39,462 bases of DNA, taken from IMG/VR virus record IMGVR_UViG_3300031977_001241, positions 1 to 39,462 of that record. One strand, written 5' to 3'. Below are positions 32,418 through 39,462 of this stretch, piece by piece. Under the pieces are notes generated by a model. It did no database searches. It was not told where the DNA came from and saw only the letters and a program-made list of their open reading frames with translations. The DNA is from a virus. The position numbers and the translations under genes were made by a program. Every line of letters begins with the position of its first letter. Position 1 is the first letter of the stretch.

Positions 32418-33068
32418 TCACAGTTTTGAGATAAAGTCCGTCCATATCTCAAGTTTCTTTTCTTCGAGATCTGCTTTAGATGCAGACTCTATCTCTTTCT
32501 CATATTCAGCAATATGCTTTTCTTTGAGAATACCATTATCCCAAACCCACTCTCTACCTTCCATGATTCCTTCAACGAAGGCATTAGGAGCAGATGGATC
32601 AGCGACAATATCTACAGCGGCGAGCATGAAGTCTTTTTGAACTTCGTTTTCACCATCTTTGTTTTGTTTGAGTGAACCCATACCGCGAGATGAAACACCG
32701 AGTTTCGCACCCTCATCGATTAAGTTCTTAGCGATTTTACCCATAGGGGTTTCCATGATTTTCGCCTTACCATAAACGTTATCTCCGTCAGGACGAAGTT
32801 CTTTTATGATATGCGAAACTCTATCGAGATTTACAGTTGGTCCTTGTGGGTGATTTAGTTCACCCATCGCACGATTCTTACTCACATATTCTTTATTGTA
32901 TCGAGCAACCTCATTCATCAAGGTTTCTCTAGGATATACACGACCATTTCTGTTCTTAAGATTTGATTGCATAAAAACACCTTCAATAAAGTGTTCTCGA
33001 CCTTTACCTTCATCGATGGTTTCAGTCACAATCTGAATATCTTCGGTCATTTCTGTGATGAGTTTCAT
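32418..33068 (-). CDS. gp21: Prohead core protease gp21
   Basis: The protein has 216 residues (T4 gp21 has 212). It is a serine protease of the herpes-assemblin/gp21 type: the catalytic histidine is in MGELNHPQGPTV and the serine in GVSSRGMGSL. The start EHFIEGVFMQSNLKNRNGRV is typical. It cleaves the scaffold and the gp23 propeptide during head maturation. It starts in an ATGA overlap with the gene before it. Confidence 0.95.
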   Translation of the reverse strand: MKLITEMTEDIQIVTETIDEGKGREHFIEGVFMQSNLKNRNGRVYPRETLMNEVARYNKEYVSKNRAMGELNHPQGPTVNLDRVSHIIKELRPDGDNVYGKAKIMETPMGKIAKNLIDEGAKLGVSSRGMGSLKQNKDGENEVQKDFMLAAVDIVADPSAPNAFVEGIMEGREWVWDNGILKEKHIAEYEKEIESASKADLEEKKLEIWTDFISKL

Positions 33069-33604
33069 GCTGGTCTTACTCCTCTCTCACGTTGCTTTGC
33101 TTCTCTTTCTCTTTGTTTTTGTTTGCGTTCTCTTTCAGCGTCTCTGGTTTGTCTCTCTTTGTCTTGATAATAACGAGTCTTCATTCGTGATTGTTGCTCT
33201 GGACTAGCGCCTTTGAATTCAACATCACGAACACCGTACGTTTTCCTTCCACCACGTTGCATACCAGCAGATCTAGCACCAACTTGTTCATCCTGTTTTA
33301 CTGCTTTTGTTACGACTTTACGACGATTCTTCAGATACTTATCACTGCTATCAGAATCACCGTCATTATCAACGTCGTCGTCTTCTTGACCAACTGGGTC
33401 CATACCTTCACCATCGTCATCTTTATCTGTGACAGGTGCTTTCTTTTGTTCTTTTTTGGTTTCACCAAATACAGTAGGAGCGACCTCATCATACTTTTGT
33501 GCCATGAGTTCACTCAACTTTGCTTGAAGTAAGTTAACAGTCATGTTCCGTGCTTCCGTGGAATTACCATTAACAATATGATCTAAGATGTCTTTTGATA
33601 ACAT
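33065..33604 (-). CDS. Prohead core-type protein in the gp68 position, with calcium-loop motif
   Basis: The protein has 179 residues. A helical N-terminus (MLSKDILDHIVNGNSTEARN, then KYDEVAPTVFGE) is followed by a very acidic middle with a 12-residue EF-hand/thrombospondin-like loop DVDNDGDSDSSD (77-88) and YLKNRRK. The C-terminal 60 residues are a charged Arg/Lys/Glu helix. Between gp67 and gp21 T4 has gp68, a prohead core protein of 141 residues, but I see no direct sequence likeness. Helix plus charge fits a scaffold component. A possible late promoter (TCTAAATA) precedes it. Confidence 0.7.
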   Translation of the reverse strand: MLSKDILDHIVNGNSTEARNMTVNLLQAKLSELMAQKYDEVAPTVFGETKKEQKKAPVTDKDDDGEGMDPVGQEDDDVDNDGDSDSSDKYLKNRRKVVTKAVKQDEQVGARSAGMQRGGRKTYGVRDVEFKGASPEQQSRMKTRYYQDKERQTRDAERERKQKQREREAKQRERGVRPA

Positions 33605-33622
33605 AACTTCTCCCTTTTCTAC

Positions 33623-33630
33623 TATATTTA
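33623..33630 (-). promoter_or_regulatory. Late-promoter-like TCTAAATA upstream of the gp68-position gene
   Basis: TCTAAATA has one mismatch to TATAAATA and lies 19 nt before the ATG, in the 36-nt gap after gp67. The same short spacing is seen for gp19. Confidence 0.35.
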
Positions 33631-33640
33631 GAAAAAAAAA

Positions 33641-33820
33641 TTATTCTTCTTCGGTTTCTTGCTCTTGTTCGTTTTGTAAAATGTTTGATGTGATATCAAC
33701 GTGTCTTTGTGCTAGTTTATCAGCGATACGATCATTGACTTCTGTTTCAAAAGCCTGTTTAAACTCATCCTCATTACCAATTAAACTATACTGCAACATG
33801 TTACGAATATTATCGTTCAT
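33641..33820 (-). CDS. gp67: Prohead core protein gp67-like
   Basis: The protein has 59 residues from ATG 33820, chosen because GAGGAGGA lies upstream; an in-frame start 13 codons earlier would read through the gp20 3' end and the ribosome site. It begins MNDNIRNMLQYSLIGNEDEF, then EVNDRIADKLAQRHVDI and an all-acidic tail (QEQETEEE). Small size, acidic tail and its place between portal and protease match T4 gp67 (80 residues), a core component cleaved by gp21. It overlaps gp20 by 11 nt. Confidence 0.8.
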   Translation of the reverse strand: MNDNIRNMLQYSLIGNEDEFKQAFETEVNDRIADKLAQRHVDITSNILQNEQEQETEEE

Positions 33821-35357
33821 CTGGTTCCTCCTCATCATCACCACCAATAATGCCTGCATCAGTTTCAGACTTCATCTGCTTGTCCATTTCTTTAATTTCT
33901 TCATCAGTTTGCTTAAGAACGTTCTTTCTCACCCATTCAACTGAATAGTATTTACCAACAACATCATCCATGTCACGAAGAATTTCCATTCTTTCTTTCA
34001 ACATTTCTGTTTCTTTCAGTTCATGGAAGTAAGACTCTGTTTTGAATTTGAAACTAATATCTTGTGAGATAGAATCCCAATCCTCTTTCTTCATCACACC
34101 TCTAAGAATAAGTTGTGTTCGAAGAGTTTGTAATAATAAGTCTGCGAATCGGTTACGAAGTCGATCAATAAATCTAAAGAACTTAACTTCGTCTCTAGTG
34201 ATCTCAGCGGATCGACCCATATTGAAACCGTTTTCAGCATCAAGTCTTGACGGTGGAACGTTTAATGCACGATATAACTTTCGCATGAAGTATTCGACAT
34301 CCTCCATTTCACCCAAGTTTTGACCACCATCGAGTGATGTGATTTCTGTTCCACGACCACCCTCTCTTCGTGGTAACCAATAGTCCTCAAGTATGGATGA
34401 GTGTCTACGATCATCACGCATTTCACCTGTGTTTTGATCATAAGTAATCTTATTACGATACCGAGTCATCTGACTTCTCATATACTGCTCGGCTTTATCT
34501 TTTGGTAGGTTACCGACATCGATATAAAATACTCTACGCTCAGGCGCTCTTGACATTCTGTAAATGACAACAGAATCTTCGATCTGTCGAAGCATGTTCA
34601 ATGGACGAATCGCTTTACTTAAGTACCCAACGACTCGCTTATTTCCATATTCGATAAGACCAGAGTGACAGTAAATTATAGAATCAGGTGAGATCTTCAA
34701 TCCTGTTTGTGGAGTTGGTGTTAAAGAGTTCTTATCTGTTTCTTTATAGATGTAAAACTCTTCGACTCCCTTTATAACAGGAAAAGACCCTCCATTTTTT
34801 CTAACGGTGTCTTTCTCTACCTTTCTGACCTTATTGATCTTAAGAGGATCAATCGGTCTTAACTCTTTAATACCAAGTTTTGGGTTTGAGTCATCAATAA
34901 TAATATGGTAGTAAAGTTTGCTATCCACATACCAACGGCGAAATAAGTCATATGCTTTATTGTTAAAATCGTAAAGACTCAGCACTGTTTCAAATTCTTC
35001 TTGAACCTTATTCTTGATGTTGTCTGACAGTTTAACATTTTCAAGTATGAGTTCTACAGGTCTTTTTGATTCATCCATCACCAATGCATCATTTACGATG
35101 TCCGTGATTGCGATGTCAACCTCTGGATACATCGCCATCGCTCTGTATCTTTGTATAAGATCATACTCGTTTTTTACTTGCTCATCAAAGTTGACGTAGT
35201 GACCAAAAATACCACCCGCTTCAACGTTGATTGTACCATCATACGAATCGGGGGCGACGAAGGATAAACCTTCACCGCCCTCGGTATTCGAGTCTATAGG
35301 TTTCGGGGCTTCTCTACCTTTTCTTCCGATAGAGAAACCAAATAAGTCAATCGGCAT
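33810..35357 (-). CDS. gp20: Portal vertex protein gp20
   Basis: The protein has 515 residues (T4 gp20 has 524). Family marks include RYRAMAMYPEVDIAITDIVN, ELRPIDPLKINKVRKV, MLRQIEDSVVIYRMSRAPER (the conserved gp20 segment), RVFYIDVGNLPKDKAEQYM, and LNVPPSRLDAENGF. The dodecamer forms the DNA gate and starts head assembly. The C-terminus is acidic. It follows gp19 with a 15-nt gap and overlaps gp67. Confidence 0.97.
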   Translation of the reverse strand: MPIDLFGFSIGRKGREAPKPIDSNTEGGEGLSFVAPDSYDGTINVEAGGIFGHYVNFDEQVKNEYDLIQRYRAMAMYPEVDIAITDIVNDALVMDESKRPVELILENVKLSDNIKNKVQEEFETVLSLYDFNNKAYDLFRRWYVDSKLYYHIIIDDSNPKLGIKELRPIDPLKINKVRKVEKDTVRKNGGSFPVIKGVEEFYIYKETDKNSLTPTPQTGLKISPDSIIYCHSGLIEYGNKRVVGYLSKAIRPLNMLRQIEDSVVIYRMSRAPERRVFYIDVGNLPKDKAEQYMRSQMTRYRNKITYDQNTGEMRDDRRHSSILEDYWLPRREGGRGTEITSLDGGQNLGEMEDVEYFMRKLYRALNVPPSRLDAENGFNMGRSAEITRDEVKFFRFIDRLRNRFADLLLQTLRTQLILRGVMKKEDWDSISQDISFKFKTESYFHELKETEMLKERMEILRDMDDVVGKYYSVEWVRKNVLKQTDEEIKEMDKQMKSETDAGIIGGDDEEEPDER

Positions 35358-35372
35358 AATATAAATCCTTTA

Positions 35373-35897
35373 TTAGTCGTTAGACTTTTGAGAGGTCCAG
35401 TAATCATATTGAAGTGTTACTGTAAACTCCGCAAAGGTATCGACTGTTTCATAATTAAATTCAAGTGTTCCAACCTCGGTTGGGAAGCAGTTGATGAGTT
35501 GAATCCCTTGACCACCTGAGATTGAATCATCTTGCTGGAGAGCCTCGATGGTCCACGTTGGGAACAAAGCAGGTCCAGGCGTTGCACCTGTGATATTTTC
35601 ATGAGAGTTCAATTGGTTCATCCAACCAATGAAGTCCTCACGAATTCTGTTGTCAGCGTCTTGAACAACAGTAAGTGACCACTCAGCAAACGTTCTGTCG
35701 CCAGGTCTTTTAATTTTACGACCTTTGAACGGAACCTCGATAAAACCAATCGTCGATGCAGGGTATTGAGCAGACTTAATAAAGAAAGTTCTCTCAGTTT
35801 GATTCGTGCTTGAGCCTGGGATCTCACCTCTCACTTGGAAAAGTGTTGATCTTTGTCCCTGACCAAACGCTTGTGAAAACTCGTTAATTGTTGTCAT
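35373..35897 (-). CDS. gp19: Tail tube protein gp19
   Basis: The protein has 174 residues (T4 gp19 has 163). It begins with a short helical lead, then the tube fold: LFQVRGEIPGSS, KSAQYPASTIGFIEVPFKGR (the typical 'a..P....g.i.vp..gr'), RTFAEWSLTVVQDADNRIRE, and ending with FAEFTVTLQYDYW. It polymerises inside the sheath. A late promoter and an AAGGAAG ribosome site lie upstream. Confidence 0.94.
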   Translation of the reverse strand: MTTINEFSQAFGQGQRSTLFQVRGEIPGSSTNQTERTFFIKSAQYPASTIGFIEVPFKGRKIKRPGDRTFAEWSLTVVQDADNRIREDFIGWMNQLNSHENITGATPGPALFPTWTIEALQQDDSISGGQGIQLINCFPTEVGTLEFNYETVDTFAEFTVTLQYDYWTSQKSND

Positions 35898-35915
35898 TTA
35901 ATCTTCCTTTCTCTA

Positions 35916-35923
35916 TATTTATA
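35916..35923 (-). promoter_or_regulatory. T4-type late promoter upstream of gp19
   Basis: An exact TATAAATA lies 19 nt before the gp19 ATG in the 39-nt gap after gp18. The very short leader would leave only the ribosome site between start of transcription and ATG. Confidence 0.7.
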
Positions 35924-35936
35924 AGAGTTTTTGCCG

Positions 35937-37934
35937 TTATGTTACACTTTCGCTAAATGTAGCGTCTGATCTCAGGACACTGAAATTCAGGTTGATAAAG
36001 TTAACTGAACGCGCAGGTTTAATGAAGATATCAGCAACAAATCTATTTGAATCGATAACTTGTGTAGTGTTGTTTGTTTCATCACACACAACTCTGAAGT
36101 CATCAACTCCTCTTTCTGCTTTCACTCTACGCAAGAATGGTTCAACTGATGCGATGAAACTGCTTCGTGTAAATGCGTCATTGAACTCAAACAACTGGAA
36201 CTTCGCAGCAGTGGAGATTGCTTTCTCAAGAGAAATCATCAATCTACGCACGTTGATGCGATCTAATGCAGAACCTCTTCGTTGAAGTGTTTTATCTCCG
36301 AAGAGAACAGCACCTTCGCCTGGGAAAGATACAACAGGGTTGATTCCTAAGGCATAGAGTTTATCTCTAGCAGCCTTATTAGGATTGAATGCAAGATTTA
36401 CAACACCTTGCACTCGACCTCTATTGAAACCAGCAGGTGAGAAGAATGGTGCGGTGGTATTTTCGGTTCGAGCGACAATACCAGCAACATCAGCGTTCAA
36501 TGGGGTCCATCTCAGTCGGTCGTTATATGTGTCATACATTTGCTTCCAACCGCTGTCCATGACAGCGTAAGATGAGTTGAATCCCTGAGTGTTTCTGTAA
36601 GATGTGACTGCATCAGCACCAGAGAAACCCTGTAATGAACTTTGATATGAGATATCATTAAATTCAGTTCCAGCAGGAGACGATGGAGGAGAAATGAATG
36701 CAACGCAGTCTTTTCTTCTCTCTGCAATCTCAATCAGTTTCTTCGAGATCTGTCCTTCAGCAGCACCACCGATGAGTAAGTCAATATCCACCGAATCAGC
36801 ATCACCAAAGTGTTTCTCGTATGCTGCTTGAATCGCATACCTGTGTGGGTTTACGTCAGCATTGAAACTTGGGTTCGAACCCACACCCTCGTATGGGTAG
36901 GTAACACCAGCAGCAGCACCACCAGCAAGCGTAGCGTTGTACGCTTGATATCTTGGTCTACCATTACCTGTATTCACATCATCTTCGTTTGCGGTCACAC
37001 CCAGTGGTCCATACACAAAAGACGATGTTGGTGACCAAAGTGGATCACCACCACTAGCACCACCGAACTCTTTTTGTGCATTGAAGAGTGATCTATGAAC
37101 ACTTTCTTCAATTTGAATGTATTCAGAATTTGAATTGATATAGTCTTTGTAGTAAATACTTCTACCTGTTGAGTCATAAACGCCTCTCCAGAGAGAAAGA
37201 CCTTCAAATTTCTCAAGAACTGCACCAGTAACTCCAAAACCACCACTCGTTTCGTTATACAGTCCCAACTGATCAATCACAGCAAAGTGAACTTCATCTT
37301 GAGTTATTCCGCCCGTAAAGATACCATTATCAACAGATTCTTTAACTTTTGCAGTTGTAGTCGGAACATACGAGAATAAATTTGCTTCCGCTTGAGGATC
37401 AAAATTAGGAATATTCAAGGCAGTGCCAACACCACCACTAAATCCTAAATCATCAGAGTTTAAGTTTGTTTCGAATGGGTCGTTTCCTGCGGGGAAAACA
37501 ACAACCCTAAGACCGTTTCCTAAAACACCAGGCTCTTTTGCGGTCAGATTTGCTCGATCTGCCGTTGCGACTAAAAATCCACCACTAGTTCCTGCGCCAC
37601 AATATGCTTGTCCATTTTCCAGACTAGCAGCAGTCAGTCCACCAAATGCTCCAGCGTAGAATGCACCATCACTCTCATCAACTCTAACAACTTTCAATTT
37701 ATCACTGTAATTTAAGAAGTTTGCAGCAACAAACCAATCAACACCTCTTTCATCGGGTGATGGATTACCAAAAACTTCAGACAATGTTCTTTCGCTGTCA
37801 ATATCTACAATGGTATCGACTGGTCCTTTATCAAATCGACCAACAAATGCACCCGTCGTGGTTGCGATTTGTGGAATAATCGAACTAAGATCTCGTTCTG
37901 TGATTGTAACAGATGGGCTGATGCTAAATGGCAT
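35937..37934 (-). CDS. gp18: Tail sheath protein gp18
   Basis: The protein has 665 residues (T4 gp18 has 659). It starts with the sheath N-terminus SPSVTITERDLSSIIPQIAT and TTGAFVGRFDKGP; the C-terminal core shows VQGVVNLAFNPNKAARDKLY, PGEGAVLFGDKTLQ, SALDRINVRRLMISLEKAIS and FELN-like FQLFEFNDAFTRSSF. The middle, variable part is protease-resistant surface domain in T4. It is contractile. A late promoter lies 44 nt upstream. Confidence 0.97.
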   Translation of the reverse strand: MPFSISPSVTITERDLSSIIPQIATTTGAFVGRFDKGPVDTIVDIDSERTLSEVFGNPSPDERGVDWFVAANFLNYSDKLKVVRVDESDGAFYAGAFGGLTAASLENGQAYCGAGTSGGFLVATADRANLTAKEPGVLGNGLRVVVFPAGNDPFETNLNSDDLGFSGGVGTALNIPNFDPQAEANLFSYVPTTTAKVKESVDNGIFTGGITQDEVHFAVIDQLGLYNETSGGFGVTGAVLEKFEGLSLWRGVYDSTGRSIYYKDYINSNSEYIQIEESVHRSLFNAQKEFGGASGGDPLWSPTSSFVYGPLGVTANEDDVNTGNGRPRYQAYNATLAGGAAAGVTYPYEGVGSNPSFNADVNPHRYAIQAAYEKHFGDADSVDIDLLIGGAAEGQISKKLIEIAERRKDCVAFISPPSSPAGTEFNDISYQSSLQGFSGADAVTSYRNTQGFNSSYAVMDSGWKQMYDTYNDRLRWTPLNADVAGIVARTENTTAPFFSPAGFNRGRVQGVVNLAFNPNKAARDKLYALGINPVVSFPGEGAVLFGDKTLQRRGSALDRINVRRLMISLEKAISTAAKFQLFEFNDAFTRSSFIASVEPFLRRVKAERGVDDFRVVCDETNNTTQVIDSNRFVADIFIKPARSVNFINLNFSVLRSDATFSESVT

Positions 37935-37977
37935 TTTCTTCTCCTTTTAAGACTTCATCAATAGAAACGCTTCATGA

Positions 37978-37985
37978 TATTTATA
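37978..37985 (-). promoter_or_regulatory. T4-type late promoter upstream of gp18
   Basis: An exact TATAAATA lies 44 nt before the gp18 ATG in the 69-nt gap after gp17. AAAAGGAG is the ribosome site. Confidence 0.75.
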
Positions 37986-38003
37986 GTTTTGCTAATTTAG
38001 GAG

Positions 38004-39462
<1,459 letters not shown>

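Overview
The window is one continuous piece of a T4-like myovirus genome (Straboviridae/Kyanoviridae-like gene order), with every convincing gene on the minus strand. The right half is the conserved structural module, read right to left: terminase large subunit gp17 (cut by the window edge), tail sheath gp18, tail tube gp19, portal gp20, prohead core gp67, a gp68-position protein, prohead protease gp21, scaffold gp22 and major capsid gp23. It is followed by recombination and transcription genes: uvsY, uvsW, an Sm-like protein, late sigma factor gp55, and the gp47/gp46 nuclease. The replication module comes next: RNase H, clamp gp45, clamp loader gp44/gp62 and the translational repressor RegA. 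No DNA polymerase, primase, tail fibre or tRNA gene lies in the window.

Three accessory blocks interrupt this backbone. (1) Between gp23 and a small tail-type structural gene are two secreted-type proteins. One is cysteine-rich with a C-terminal dockerin/EF-hand-like tail. The other ends in a PEP-CTERM-like sorting signal. Both tails are typical of Planctomycetes (Phycisphaerae-like) surface proteins, which suggests a marine planctomycete host, although the host cannot be proved from this window. (2) Between gp46 and RNase H lie a TSPPY-type DNA methyltransferase, a complete eukaryote-type (type II) glutamine synthetase and two unknown proteins. A GroES-like co-chaperonin sits between gp44 and gp62. 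(3) Downstream of regA, running off the left edge, is an island of 18 genes, the last one partial. It holds about a dozen glycosyltransferase-like genes (GT2-, GT8-, GT11- and GT17-like), a CMP-sugar synthetase, a GmhA-like SIS isomerase, a sialyltransferase-like protein, two methyltransferases including an FkbM type, and a beta-propeller glycosidase-like protein.

Genes are packed with 1-46 nt overlaps, very often ATGA, GTGA or TAATG junctions, so translational coupling is likely. T4-type late promoters (TATAAATA) precede gp18, gp19 and gp22, with one-mismatch variants before gp23, the gp68-position gene and the two secreted proteins. Sigma70-like promoters with 16-nt spacers precede gp55, uvsY and the SIS isomerase. 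A strong intrinsic terminator follows gp23.

A plausible reading is that host-type promoters start the recombination, sigma and sugar genes early. gp55 then switches on the capsid and tail genes and probably the two surface-type proteins. Glutamine synthetase would supply glutamine for nucleotide and amino-sugar synthesis, and the glycan island would modify the phage or the host surface. These roles are inferred from families and layout.
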